Notes: a model not told the origin generated them from the letters alone. A stretch of 64,000 nucleotides of DNA from Brachynemurus nebulosus (GCA_035578155.1 JAPWDM010000023.1:1054001-1118000); one strand, 5' to 3'. Shown: positions 22,591 through 35,217, numbered from the stretch's first letter. Made by a program: numbers and translations.

Positions 22591-23415
22591 CACGGAGAGA
22601 AAATTCATATAAAAATTACTGTGCTCAGCACTACAATCGACGTGTAAAAGGCGAACATATTCAATTTTGTACGGTAAAAATATAAAAATTATAATTAATC
22701 ACAGAAAATTTAAAGGATAGAATATTGTTTCCGTAATATTAGCTCCGTAAAATTTGGAAAACAGCACAGTAAAAAGTTCCATTCCCGACAAAAAAATATA
22801 TTTTAATTGTTTTTCTTACAAAAATTACCATGCTGTATTATAATATTTGAAATGGTATCTGCTAATAGTAGAAAGAAAAAAAGAGAAAGAAGGTTGTGTG
22901 TGTTGTGAACGCTGTTAAATGTACCTCATCATAGCAAGTCACATAGCCAACCATAGGTGTGGATGACCAACTTGTTCGGACGGGTCGGACCAAGCACCTT
23001 GATCCATTAGACTGTCTTACAAGCAGCAAGCAGTATCCATTACACTGTCTTAGAGGACGGGGATGTCACCGTTTAATTCATCATTTTGTTACTTCACTAT
23101 CTTTAGTATTAGAATATATTGTTGGCAATCATTTTTTTATGCATCATAAAGTTGTTACAGGTTCGAAGTTTTTACAGGTACCGCCCAAGCAACATAAGGT
23201 TGCGGGTCAGATGCGCAAATAAAAGAGTACGACAACAAGAATTAAACTATAACATATATGCATAAGATTGTGATAAAAGTTGTGTTAGCACATTAAATTT
23301 TACCATGCTAGCACATATTTTTTATTTTGGTCGTCGATCGTGCACGCATTATAAGAGAGCATGGTAATTTTTCTGAAATTTTATCTACAAAAATTATACT
23401 TTTTTTCTCTCCGTG
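22591..23415 (+). mobile_element. Family D TA-flanked element, copy 1 (825 bp)
   Basis: The ends CACGGAGAGAAAATTCATAT and TTTTTTCTCTCCGTG are inverted repeats flanked by TA (22589-22590 and 23416-23417). It is about nine-tenths identical by eye to the inverted copy at 30295-31130. Each copy has an open stretch of about 80 codons in the same place, but the differences there change amino acids freely, so it is not treated as coding. Confidence 0.85.
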
Positions 23416-23417
23416 TA

Positions 23418-23742
23418 ATTATTTTAAAGGCAATTTTTTTTCATTAGTATCGTGACTTTTTTGGTTTTTTTTTTTTTTTTTGACCTTTATCTTTTGTATC
23501 AGAACCCAAAAGTTTTTGAAATTTTGCTACAAATTCGAAAATGTAGCTTTCAATCAACAATCGAATTTTTTTCAAAGTGGCCTCACCATGAATGAGAGTA
23601 ACTTAAAATATGAACTCTTCCCGCTGGAGGGGGGACCGAGGGCAAAATTTCGAATATATGTAGAAATTTCAATTTGCCAACCGCCAAACTGAAACTTAAA
23701 CATTCGATTTCCTTTGGCATGTACGACCAAATCATTGTGTTA
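23418..23742. other. Unannotated DNA
   Basis: Contains a long T run at about 23466-23480. No gene is supported. Confidence 0.35.
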
Positions 23743-23848
23743 ATTTTTAATTTCAAATGTTATCGAGTGCCTGTGAAACATTATTAATCGAGTCCGCCAT
23801 ACATTAATAATGTTTCACAGGCGCTCAATAACATTTGAAATTAAAAAT
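23743..23848. repeat. Hairpin element (106 bp)
   Basis: Arms of about 46 bases around a loop of about 14 bases. The left arm includes GCCTGTGAAACATTATTAAT and the right arm its complement. Pairing is nearly perfect. It is probably a tiny MITE. Confidence 0.75.
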
Positions 23849-23902
23849 ATAACTGCGTCTCACATTAGGATAGTAGTCTGGTAACTCGCTCTGTTTTTCA
23901 TA

Positions 23903-24806
23903 CCGTAAAACCGTCTAGACCCGGACACTTTTTTATATTTTTTGGTATAATTTTATGTTTATATATGTTTCCTTCATAGACATCACCAATAAAAGTATTA
24001 CCATTAGAAAGAGCGTATATTATTTGTTATATCCCTGACCCATTTGTTTTATTATAAGTAAAAATAAAAAAATAAAAAATAATTACTAAGTATCCGGGTC
24101 TACACCCCAAATCCGTCTTGACCCGGACACTTACTTAAATAATGTAATAACATGCAAAGTAACCTCTCCCGTCGGGGTTAGGACAGTGTTTTATATCATC
24201 TGATGTCTTTGAACCTGTCAAAGGCTTCAAAACATTTTGTGGGAAGGGAGAGGGGTCAATACATAGTATGCCTCTCTATGAAGTAAACATGCGATATGAC
24301 ACCAGAAGGAGGCATAAACCGCGTAATTCTGGCGGGAATATAACGTATGGATAGTGGAAGTTACAGCCAGTGCGAATCGCGGCCATAGCGTAATAAACTG
24401 ATGTGTCCGGGTCTAAACGGATATATGTATTTAGCATGTATTTTTTTATATATATATATCGAATATAACTTCAAACATCATTAAATGATGCGCGATAAAA
24501 TTCTGAACACATACATATCAAAATTAAAACAATATGACAATTATGACGAAAATTACATGTCTAAGTTAGACACACATTTTATGTTTCTTTGAAAAACTGG
24601 AGAATAGTAATCCTGTAAAATGAGATAGTAAAAGCTGAAATCCGTAGTTTTTATTGGTACAGCTGTTTAGAGGATGTTTTTCTCTCTCTAATGACGTCAA
24701 GAACAAATGTTTATTGTTGCAGGTTAATGTAGAAATTATTTACTTTTAAGATTGGTGCAAAGTGTCCGGATCTAGACCCCCTGTCCGGGTCTAGACGGTT
24801 TTACGG
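23903..24806 (+). mobile_element. Family C TA-flanked element, copy 2 (904 bp)
   Basis: Ends CCGTAAAACCGTCTAGACCC and its complement are flanked by TA (23901-23902 and 24807-24808). The right end carries the GTGTCCGGGTCTAGAC-type motif twice in tandem (24768 and 24782). Further copies lie at about 24090, 24118 and 24402. It is homologous to 5970-6814 in the opposite orientation. Confidence 0.85.
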
Positions 24807-24808
24807 TA

Positions 24809-25134
24809 CTTATTTTTAGGGGCATTTTTTTGAGAAAAAACAAATGAAAAGTTTTGAATTTGTAATGTTTTTATTTACATCTTAAGGTACCAAAAAAAAA
24901 ATTTTATTCGAATAAATTTTTGTTTTATTATTATCACTTGAAGTTGGCGCCTCAAAAAAAGCACCTGGATGGCCTGCGTGATTTTGACTCTTGGGGACAG
25001 CTGAAATCAAAAATTCTTAATTAGTCTTAATCTATAGATATGTCATTCTGGTCGGAACTAGAATTATGAAATTTTATCGAAAAATAACAAAATGGCGGAC
25101 TTCGAAAAAAGTTATTTGAATATGTAAATATTAC
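24809..25134. other. Unannotated DNA
   Basis: No gene or paired repeat was recognised. Confidence 0.35.
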
Positions 25135-25257
25135 TTTTAGCGAATTTCCAGAATGGAATTCAGCTATTACAGCCACTGTCATGACACGACTTGAGCCCGG
25201 GACCATGGCAGAAATTTGTTTTGAGGTCCCTAGAAACCGAACATAATATTCGCCAAA

Positions 25258-25333
<76 letters not shown>

Positions 25334-25656
25334 CCGCACGATAACTCTCGAACGGAATGTCCTAGGTTTACGAAATTTGGTGAAAATGTTGGAAGTCCCA
25401 AACCGTTGAACAAGTTCGTTGCCAGACACGTCGGATGCCAGGAACATGGTGTTTGTTCTTGCAAAAAATTAAATTTTTGCCAAAATTTCCACTTATTTGA
25501 AAATTTTTGCCAAATTTTTTTACATCATTTAAACGAGGAGCAAAAATTACATAAAAAAGGTCTTTAAACTATTATTCTGTCAACTAGTTTCCGAGGAAAA
25601 TTAATTTTTATAAACGGGCATTCGCTATTTTATGCAGGATGCTGCAACAGGGGTAT
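25135..25656 (+). repeat. Family A repeat, complete copy
   Basis: It runs from TTTTAGCGAATTTCCAGAAT through CCCGGGACCATGGCAGAAAT, a (TA)n tract, CGCACGATAACTCTCGAACG and GACACGTCGGATGCC to the conserved end GGATGCTGCAACAGGGGTAT. A 12-bp inverted pair (TAGCGAATTTCC, and GGGCATTCGCTAT-type near the 3' end) is the only terminal symmetry. Class unknown. Confidence 0.75.
25260..25325. repeat. (TA)n tract inside family A
   Basis: About 65 bp, at the same place as in the copies at 28 kb, 45 kb and 48.8 kb. Confidence 0.95.
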
Positions 25657-25780
25657 ACCTATATGTATAATTATATGAACGAATGTGTTTGTGGTACAAC
25701 AGGAAGATAGATTGTACATAAGCACGATATAAGTCATATACGTCATACATATGTATATGTTTGTATGTTACTTATAAGTA

Positions 25781-26064
25781 GAGTGGGGACATTGGTCCGC
25801 ACAAACGGGGTGACCAATTTTTTATAACGGATTTTAGCATACACTACGTCGTCAAAAGTATGGGGACACCTTGGCCCAGGGGGGTGTCCACACTTTTGAC
25901 GTGGTACTGTACTTAATGTTATGATACACTGCCGTGTCAAAAATGTGGGCACCCCCTGAGCCAAGGTGTCCCCATACTTTTGACGACGTAGTGTATGCTA
26001 AAACCCGCTATAAAAAATTGGTCACCCCTTGAAAACGCGTTTGTGCGGACCAATGTCCCCACTC
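25781..26064. mobile_element. Palindromic TA-flanked MITE with a nested MITE
   Basis: The ends GAGTGGGGACATTGGTCCGC and its complement are flanked by TA, and the two halves pair along roughly 70 bp each. Without the inner insertion the two halves meet at AGCATATGCT, a perfect palindrome. The parallel composite unit lacks this element at about 28781-28790. Confidence 0.8.
25852..25993. mobile_element. Nested palindromic MITE (142 bp)
   Basis: The ends CACTACGTCGTCAAAAGTAT and its complement are flanked by TA (25850-25851 and 25994-25995). It lies at the exact centre of the surrounding palindromic MITE. The end sequence suggests a Tc1/mariner-type transposase, but no coding copy is present. 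Confidence 0.8.
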
Positions 26065-26150
26065 TACTTATAAGTATGCCGTTTTTTAGGGTTCCGAAGA
26101 AAGTTCTATTTTTTAGAGCTCCGAAATAAATCTCGCGAGACTATAATAGA

Positions 26151-26468
26151 AATTTGTTTTCGGGCCCCTAGAAACCGAAAATAATATTCACTAAAATTTA
26201 TGTATTAAATTTATATTTAGTCCCACACCGTTGGACAAATTCGTTAGCCAGCCATGTCGGATACCTAGAACATGGTTTTTTTGACCATTTTTCGTGAAAA
26301 AAATTAGTTTTTTGCCAAAATTTTCTCAAGTTAATAATTTTTTTCGACATTTATTTACACCATTAGAAAGAGGAGGAAAAATCACTTAAAAGGGTGAAAA
26401 ACCACAGAAAAACGGATTTTTATAAACGGAAATTCGCTATGTTATGCAGGATGCTGCGACAGGGGTAT
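26151..26468 (+). repeat. Family A repeat, 5'-truncated copy
   Basis: It begins at AAATTTGTTTTCGGGCCCCT, lacks the TA tract, and ends in GATGCTGCGACAGGGGTATT. It is the second half of the composite unit. Confidence 0.7.
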
Positions 26469-27278
26469 TTTGGTACTAACGCGTCGACAAATTTAAGATT
26501 TTTAACAATAATTTTGTAAACTGAAGAAGAAAGTTATACTTTCAACCTGAAAACTATGACTATATATATAATATAAAGCTTGCCTTAACCCTGTTTCGAT
26601 ACAAAACCTATAATAATTCTGTCAATGATACTATTTTTAATGAAGAGAAAGAAATTCTCGTTTGATTTATTATCAACTTTCCATTTAGTTTTTCTGTTTA
26701 AAAACACCGGCGTAATTTACAGTATCAAACAAATCCATTTATGTTTTTCAATTTCAATATCAGAAGTAATTTGATATTTCGAATTACATCAGAAATAATC
26801 AAAACACAATATATTATATAATTATTTCTGGTGATAATTTCTGAAGTTATTGAAAGTATTTAACCCTTTCGTAATTTGCGTAGGTTTCAGTATGTACAAA
26901 ACAAACTTGTTTTATGTGGACACAAAATTTTTCTTAAAAAATTTAAATGTTAGAAATGTTCAAATAAATTATTGTATCTAATTAGTAATAAAACTCGTTT
27001 CAAATTACCATAATTAAATTTTAAATATAATTTATTTAAATAACTAAAGCATAAGGAATTTAATTAATAATACTTTAAGTATCAATAAAATTTAAATATC
27101 AAAGTGATTCTTACAGATGCATTTTAACAGATTAACTCACGACACTGAAGGATATCTCATTTTCGATGTGAGAGTTATAGCAGAATAAGGGAAAATTTTA
27201 TGAAAAGCGTACAGTCAAGATCACTTAACAGATGTTTCCAAATGGTTGGCACCCTAACGGCCATAATTACTATCAGAG
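26469..27278. other. Unannotated AT-rich DNA
   Basis: No gene or repeat partner was recognised. Confidence 0.4.
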
Positions 27279-27280
27279 TA

Positions 27281-27407
27281 CAAGCCCCTATACCAGAATG
27301 CGTTCAATACTTGAACAGTTTTGATATTTTATATATTAATCAAGTTATTTCTGGAAAAAAAAAATTAAAACTGTTGAGGATTGAACGCGTTTCGGTATAG
27401 GGGCTTT
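27281..27407. mobile_element. Small TA-flanked MITE (127 bp)
   Basis: The ends CAAGCCCCTATACCAGAATG and its near-complement GTTTCGGTATAGGGGCTTT are flanked by TA at 27279-27280 and 27408-27409. Further pairing (GCGTTCAAT with ATTGAACGC) extends inward. Confidence 0.75.
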
Positions 27408-28119
27408 TACATTACATACATGTAAAATGTTTTTAAAAAAATTTAATTTTCATGAAACTTTCGTCTACTTTTGCACTAAAACATAATTTTTGTACGGATA
27501 CTGACATAGTTCACATAAAAGATAATAATATAAAATATATTTTCTGAGTCAAATAATTTCTGATGTGAGTGAGAACGTCAGCCAGTTGCAAAAATACTGT
27601 TTCGAGAAAAACGTGTTCGCCAGACAAATAAGCCACAAACGCATTTCACGAAAGACTTCGAATATTGCTCCGAAAATTTGGGAGTACAGCTGAACTCTTT
27701 TTTATGCGGTCTTTTTTTGTGTGATTTTTTTTTGTGCGGTTTGTAAAAAATGGCCATTAAAATGCATAATGTGAATCAAAATCACGAGACAGTAAGAAAC
27801 TTAAACAATTACTATAATAACTTTCTTTGATAAAAATACTTTTTAACGGCTTTTAAGCATTTAATCAATACATTGAATAAGAACATAAGTTATTGCATCA
27901 TTTAATTTTATTACAAATGTATTTTTCAAAATTTTCATAATATTATAAAATTGAAATAAAATGTTTCCACGTGTAAATTAATGCTTTATCTTGTTTATAG
28001 AAGCAACTTCTAAGGAAATTTCTAAGTTTTGCGCGTTTTGAGTGATGTTTTTTCGATAAAACTTTTTTTATGCGGTTGGTCGGGACCGCATAAAATGTAC
28101 AATCTGGATCGAACTATAC

Positions 28120-29176
<1,057 letters not shown>

Positions 29177-29268
29177 TTATAGGTATTTACGGTATTTTTG
29201 AATATATTTTTTTTGTGTGATTTTTTTTATGCGGTCCCCTCCACCGCACAAAAGAAAGATCAACTGTA

Positions 29269-30200
29269 TAATTATGCTTGAGATGTTTATACGTAATATT
29301 AGTAATATTTTATGAAAAAAAAATCAAATTTTTTTTAGTTTTAAAGGTATTTCTCCCCTTAAAAAGTCTGGTTCTTTCTGAATAAAATTTCAGTTTAAAT
29401 AATTAATCCATACTTTAAGAGATTTAAAATAATCGTTAAAAATTCGAATCAAAGTAAAAATAAAATGAAAGTTACATGGTAATTTACATAAAAACAATAT
29501 TAAAAAAAAAAAATACATCACTTTAATATTAACTACATACATAATTTACTAACAGATCAACATAATAGCATTAAAACCATTAGGTATAACCGTAACAATG
29601 TATATATACGCGAATGCCAAGCAAGCTACATTATTTTAAATGAATTGGTTCATTATGGTTCTTCTATAAAATAATGGAAGAACGCAAATGGTTTGTTGTG
29701 ATTTGAACAATATAAGAGAAAGTTGTCTGTCCAATTTGACCACTGGCTAACAAACTAGACTTAAAGTTGCATGTATAAAATGATTTATTTTGCGTGTTTT
29801 AATTCTAATCAATCGCCAACTTTTTAAATTTTTTCTTTTCAAAAGTGCAAGTAAAACAATTTTTGAATGAAATGCCAGAGGTGCTCTGAAATCTTTGTTT
29901 AAAGAACTCACAGAATGATTTAATACTAACACAAATTAAATCAAGTAATTTTTTGGATTTAAATCGATTTAAATAAGCTGCAGGCATCTGACATGAAAGG
30001 TTAGTTAAATCAATAAAATTATATCAATCGATTTCATTATTTTATAAAACAAAATGTCTATCATGTCTATCCATTTTTGTGTTCCGTTATGCTGGATTCT
30101 GGGAACTGGTATGTACATTGTACAAGTCCAGTATTCTTATAAGACAAATCTCAGAACTGACCATAAGACTAGGAATTTCTGGTGCTGTTTTTTAGAATTT
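29269..30200. other. Unannotated AT-rich DNA
   Basis: No gene was seen. Short frames at 29747-29987 and 30054-30290 have no recognisable product. Confidence 0.4.
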
Positions 30201-30294
30201 CGCAACTTAAAAGAAAAACGGAACCCTTATAAGATAACTCTCATATCGGTCCGTCCGTCTATCAAATACGTTCTTTCGAATACTATGTAACGTA
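30201..30294. repeat. GGAACCCTTATAA repeat fragment
   Basis: It shares AAAAACGGAACCCTTATAA, a GTCCGTCCGTCT-type stretch and ACTATGTAACGTA with 57748-57830. Similar GGGTTCCG/GTCTGTCC sequence is common in insect interspersed repeats. A family D element is inserted at its TA. Confidence 0.5.
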
Positions 30295-31130
30295 CACGGA
30301 GAGAAAAATCATATAATTTTTGTAGATAAAATTTCAGAAAAATTACCATGCTCTCTTATAATGCGTGCGCGATCGACGACCAAAATAAAAAATATGTGCT
30401 AGCATGGTAAAATTTAATGTGCTAACACAACTTTTATCACACTCTTATGCATATATGTTATAGCTTAATTCTTGTTGTCGTACCCTTTCATTTGCGCATC
30501 TTACCCGCAACCTTATGTTGCTTGGGTGGTACCTGTAAAATCTTTTCCGACTTTCGGTTCTTTATGATGCATACAAAAATGATTGCCAACAATATATTCT
30601 AATACTAAAGATAGTGAAGTAACAAAATAATGAATTAAACGGTGACATCCCCGTCCTCTAACACAGTGTAATAAATACTGCTTGCTGCTTGTAAGACAGT
30701 CTAATGGATCAAGGTGCTTGGTCCGACCCGTCCGACCAAGTTGGTCGTCCAAACCTATGGTTGTTTATGTGACTTGCTATGAGTGAGGTACATTTCAACA
30801 GCGTTCACAACACACACAACCTTCTTTCTCTTTTTTTCTTTCTACTATTAGCAGATAGCATTTCAAATATTATAATACAGCATGGTAATTTTTGTAAGAA
30901 AAACAATTAAAAAATATTTTTTTGTCGACAATGGAACTTTTTACTGTGCTGTTTTACAAATTTTACGGAGCTAATTAATATGTATTACGGAAACAATATT
31001 CTATTCTTTAAATTTTCTATGATTAATTATAATTTTTATATTTTTACCGTACAAAATTGAATATGTTCGCCTTTTACACGTCAATTGTAGTGCTGAGCAC
31101 AGTAATTTTTATATGAATTTTCTCTCCGTT
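30295..31130 (-). mobile_element. Family D TA-flanked element, copy 2 (836 bp)
   Basis: The ends CACGGAGAGAAAAATCATAT and ATGAATTTTCTCTCCGTT are flanked by TA (30293-30294 and 31131-31132). It is the inverted counterpart of 22591-23415, about 7 kb away. The last base of the right end is changed (G to T). Confidence 0.85.
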
Positions 31131-31132
31131 TA

Positions 31133-31446
31133 GGAACATAGCGGCTTACCTATAGATTGATAATCTATTGGATATTTTTTCTCAGATGAAAACTGCGTCC
31201 GCAATCTTGGGCACCAATAGCCGCCCTTTTTTAAAGACACCTTAAGAATAACACAAATGTCAACTTTTAGATTATTCACCTTGTGTGTTAATCTTTAGGG
31301 ACACACGTTTTCTTTACGTGTAACAAAGAAGCGGAACGCGATATTAAAATACTGAAGGTTCAAGTAATTATTACCTAGATTAAAACTATAAATAATTATT
31401 ATACATTTTCAACTTTATTGTACATCCGCAGTAAGCAAAGACAATA
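31133..31446. other. Unannotated DNA
   Basis: Nothing recognisable. Confidence 0.35.
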
Positions 31447-31514
31447 TGGATTTCAACTAGCCAAGTGACGAAAGCGCTACTCAAGGATTCAAATCCTATG
31501 GTCGGATATCTTCC
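31447..31514 (+). other. tRNA-like sequence, SINE head or tRNA pseudogene
   Basis: An A-box-like TAGCCAAGTGAC and a B-box-like GGATTCAAATCC have tRNA-like spacing, and the T-arm pairs (AGGATTCAAATCCT). The acceptor stem is poor. It is more likely a SINE head or pseudogene than a working tRNA. Confidence 0.4.
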
Positions 31515-32420
31515 TTAAGAAATTTTTTACAATTTTCCTTCATGATTCCAAGTGAATATCGACATAGCTAATCCTTAATAAAGACAACTGCTTCTCCCTC
31601 CATGCACTTTTCTCTTCATCCACCCACATCATAATACAACCCATTATTGTTAAAATAATATGGATTTCATATAGTATCATACAATACTTTGTTTCACGAA
31701 CTAATTCTGAAGAATCTAAATATTTTCATTAACACTAAACTCTAATTAGTTTTTTATAGCGTTTGCAACACTCTGATCTTGACTTAGTTCTATGTCATTA
31801 CGTTGTGATTTCCTAAATTCAAGAAATATTTGTTTATATCCGTTTCATCAATGACTTGGTTGAGGACACTGAAGTGTTTACTTCATCAACTGATTTTCTC
31901 GTGATAAGTTACATAAAAATCCCAAGCTACCCCAATAACTTATAAATTACAATAGCAATAAAAATCAAAATTTTTAATTTATTTCGACAGATTTGAAAAT
32001 AAATTGGTAATTTTCAACAGTGCTGCAATTCATTCATATAATTTAAACATATTAAATAACAAATCTATAACATCTCATATTCACCAAAATTGAATATGTT
32101 TTATCAAGGTTGTGAAATTAATTACAATTTCAATTAAGATATATTAAAGTAGTTCAACAAGTCCTCAATTTGGTTAAGCATGCACAGTAATACATAATTA
32201 CAATGCATTCACTAAAACTTGTATTTTTTTTCTTTTACTTTTTATTCATTTCAGAATTGGCATATATCACTTCAAAATATTATACGAGTATTGTAAAATA
32301 TAGATCCTAATATTTGGGACTTCGCTCGTAAAAATCCAATAAACCAAGTAAAAAAGCTATGATTAGTCTAAATTAAAAATTTTGCAGCTTAAAAGCAACT
32401 GACAAGGAAATGTACCCAAG
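31515..32420. other. Unannotated AT-rich DNA
   Basis: No gene or repeat partner was recognised. Confidence 0.4.
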
Positions 32421-32720
32421 TGAAATTCGGGATTTTGATGAAACTTCGCTGGTGTGTAGAAGAGGCAAAAAAAAGGGACCCGTATTTTTTTTATCGGCCA
32501 TCTTCCACGTTTAGGGGGTGAAACCAGCCCTTAAAGTTGGGGGTTAAAATCGTATTTCTTAAGATATCTCGAAAACTATAAGAGATAGAGGAAAACTTTA
32601 AATTGACGAAATGTTACTCTTTGAAAGACCTATTCACCTGTGTAGGTTAAACAAGGGCCTAGTTAATAAGAGGGGCTGGAGGGGTGAAAATGGGGGTAAA
32701 TTGTCTTGTACAGCCTGAAT
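32421..32720. repeat. GGGGTGAAA-type repeat fragment
   Basis: Contains TTAGGGGGTGAAACCAGCCC, TTAAAGTTGGGGGTTAAAAT and a later GGAGGGGTGAAAATGGGGGT stretch. The style recalls the family B tandem units, but no clear alignment was found. Limits are guesses. Confidence 0.35.
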
Positions 32721-33287
32721 GGTTCAATGTATCAAATTTTTGCCATCATAAATAGAAAGAGCACTAAAAAATAGGGGATACGTGTTTATGCGTTTTTTCG
32801 AAATATGTGTCGTACCCAAGCCATATAATGAAGAAAAAATAGGGTAGATTATATATATTATTATTGATTGCAAATACGTTTTATATTTTTTAATTTTTAT
32901 GTTGATTTTCAGATGTATATGTAAATTTTTACTTTTCGATAGTGATTCATATATTTTTCAGTACTAACTTAATTGGTAATTTAGCCATGTGTACATTTGG
33001 TTACTCATATTCGATATTTTTTATACCTACTTTTGCGAAAGCGAAAGGTCTCTGGTCTGCTTGTATTAATGAATGCTCGACAAGAAGCAATAATCTCTTT
33101 CGCCCACTGTTCAGGTGCTTTGTAATAAATTTTGCGATTTGGGAATTGGGGTTGACGCCTATAAAACATACAAAAAGAATAAGAAAAATAGTTTGAATGT
33201 TGAGAAAGAAATAAACCGCCTTTATTTGGTTAAAAACGAATTTCTAAGAAGATAAAGGCAGTTGTTGAACCTAGATTTTCACCGAGA
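32721..33287. other. Unannotated AT-rich DNA
   Basis: An 84-codon open stretch (32942-33196) has no recognisable product and ordinary AT-rich composition, so it is not called a gene. Confidence 0.35.
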
Positions 33288-33291
33288 TTAA

Positions 33292-33908
33292 TATTTCAAG
33301 AATTTCTCATGCAAATATGTAAGTTGTTTAATAAAAAATTAGACATTTTAAAATCTAGACCAAAGGTTCCCAATAATTTTTTTCTACAGACCCCTTTATC
33401 CAATCACTTTTTTGATAGGGACCCCTAATTCCCAAAAAATTTTTTTAAAAATTGTATTCTCGCAAATAGTTAATGACACTTGTATAAACATAATATAATC
33501 CTTAATTTTTATTAATTAATGATATACTTGTGTATATAATACAGTGTGAATATATCATAATGACATCTCACGGACCCCTTATTAATCGCCCGCGGACCCC
33601 TAGGGGTCCGCGGACCACCTTTTGGGAACCTCTGATCTAGACTAAATTATCGATCTCGTTATATCTCGGTAGAGTATCCCCGCAGGAGAAAATACAAATT
33701 TATTATAATGACACCAGATTGGCTAAATCAACACTAATTAAATTTGATTAGTGTCGATTCAGCCAATCTGGTATCATTATAATAAATTTTTATTTTCTCC
33801 TGCGGGAATATATTCTACCGAGATATAACAGATCGATAATTTAGTCTAGATTCTAAGATGTTTAATTTTTTATTAAACAACTTATTTGCATGAAAAATTC
33901 TTGAAATA
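33292..33908. mobile_element. TTAA-flanked foldback element, interrupted by a hAT MITE
   Basis: The ends TATTTCAAGAATTTCTCATG and its near-complement are flanked by TTAA (33288-33291 and 33909-33912). With the hAT MITE (33361-33634) removed, the two arms of about 170 bp pair along their whole length around TTAGTGT near 33745. The TTAA target suggests piggyBac-driven movement. Confidence 0.7.
33361..33634 (+). mobile_element. hAT MITE with exact 8-bp duplication (274 bp)
   Basis: The ends CAAAGGTTCCCAA and TTTTGGGAACCTCTG are flanked by identical ATCTAGAC (33353-33360 and 33635-33642). The internal GGACCCCTAGGGGTCCGCGG is palindromic. The other arm of the host foldback has the uninterrupted AATCTAGACTAAATT, an empty-site control. 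Confidence 0.9.
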
Positions 33909-33912
33909 TTAA

Positions 33913-34341
33913 CTCTTTGCACTCAAGCAAAAAAAAAAAGTGAGTTGTAAATAGGTTGGTAAGACATGTAGCACATGACAACGACCGACGTTCTTTTTTT
34001 GACGGATTCTTTTGACGTTCTAACCTTGTTTCCCCAAAGTTGAATACTAAATACGCTAAACACGTCCTCAATGCTGTTTTTATTAGTTTTTTAATTTTAC
34101 AAAAATAATTCAACGTGATTTTGTATTATTTTATTTATTATTTTTCTAATAAATGAATGTGTTTGCAGTTATTAAATGAAATATTCATGTAATGTGAAGT
34201 ATGAGCAGTCATTACAGTTCAACATTCAGTGTGTCATGTGGTACATGTCTTATGATCCAACAGACAAAACACCATTAAATATGGTAGAGTTAATGGACAA
34301 ACCATCTTGTCATGCTGTACATGTCTTATAAGCGCAAAGGG
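33913..34341. mobile_element. piggyBac-like MITE (429 bp)
   Basis: The ends CTCTTTGCACTCAAGC and AAGCGCAAAGGG are inverted repeats, flanked by TTAA (33909-33912 and 34342-34345). A subterminal inverted pair (AAGACATGTAGCACATGACA with GTCATGCTGTACATGTCTT) supports the pairing. Its left TTAA is shared with the neighbouring foldback element. Confidence 0.75.
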
Positions 34342-34394
34342 TTAATTTTGTGTCACCTGTTTAATAACTAATATGATGTTTTATCAATGTGGAT

Positions 34395-34565
34395 ATTTTT
34401 CTTGTGAGCATTTATCACTGTGCGCATTTTTCCGTGTGTGGAATTTTCTGTGTGAGCATTTTTCTGTGTGCGGAATTTTCTGTGTGAGGGTATTTCGTGT
34501 GTGCATTTATCAGTGTGAGGAGTTCTCGTATGAGTAAATCTCGTGTGTGCATTTTTCATACAAAC
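34395..34565. repeat. Degenerate short tandem repeat, unit about 17-18 bp
   Basis: Roughly ten imperfect units of the type GTGTGAGCATTTTTCT alternate with GTGTGCGGAATTTTCT. The antisense frame here (rich in HT and HK) reflects the repeat, not a protein. Confidence 0.7.
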
Positions 34566-35215
34566 CAGCAAACCGGATTTACTGGTGGGTTTTTCCGGGG
34601 CACGAAAAGTTCTCCGATGCAAAAAAATAGCCTATGTCCTATTTCGTTCACTTTTTCTCCTTTGTTAACGATATGCAAAGTTTGAAGTCAACTATTCATT
34701 TTTTTTTTCAATAATCAACTATCATAATTTCGTCATTTCGCCCAAGAATGAGATGTTTCCCCGTGATAAAGAGTAGTCTGTGTCTTTTTTCGTCAATGCA
34801 GCTATCTCTACGCAAAATTTTGAGTCTATTGGTTAAACTGTTGTGACACGAAAGCGAGACAAGCAAGCAAACTCACTATAATTTTAATATTCAACTAATT
34901 CTACAGCTACTTTTAATACATAATTAAATTTTCTAAAATATACTAATTACGTCACTGTTAACACGTTGCCGGTCATGAACGCTGTATAGCGTCAAGTTAA
35001 ACCTGAGTAAGTGTGAGGACAGACCATGGCGGGCGCCCGAAACGGTAATTAAGAAATTATATTGCATACTTGACATAAGAACTAAATCGTGACAAACTGA
35101 CCAAAACACGTATTACATTTTCTTTGTCAAAATTTAAATCCAGTTGACTTTAATTGTTGTCAGAAATTATTACCTACTTGAATGTTTGGGTATAAGTCAA
35201 GTAGTACAATATAAT
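34566..35215. other. Unannotated DNA
   Basis: A TTAACACGTTGCCGGTCATG stretch at about 34969 resembles a piggyBac-type end, but no matching right end with TTAA was found. Confidence 0.35.
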
Positions 35216-35217
35216 TA

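Larger units (their letters stand above)
25135..26468 (+). repeat. Composite family A unit, copy 1
   Basis: A complete family A element, a spacer of about 0.2 kb (ACCTATATGTATAATTATAT ... GCCGTTTTTTAGGGTTCCGA), and a second, 5'-truncated family A element. The same order recurs at 28120-29176. This copy has an extra pair of nested MITEs in the spacer (25781-26064). Confidence 0.75.

Noticed and set aside
22959..23222. 87-codon frame in family D copy 1, mirrored in copy 2 (30513-30752)
   Set aside because: The second copy starts at TTG, not ATG. The differences between copies in this region mostly change amino acids, so there is no sign of selection on a protein.
29747..30290. Host exon candidates in short frames
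   Set aside because: No splice-site-supported, recognisable protein segments. The frames are short and unremarkable.
34368..34622. 84-codon histidine- and threonine-rich frame
   Set aside because: It is the antisense reading of a 17-18 bp tandem repeat.
34966..35040. TTAACACGTTGCCGG as a piggyBac element start
   Set aside because: No complementary end followed by TTAA was found within a reasonable distance.
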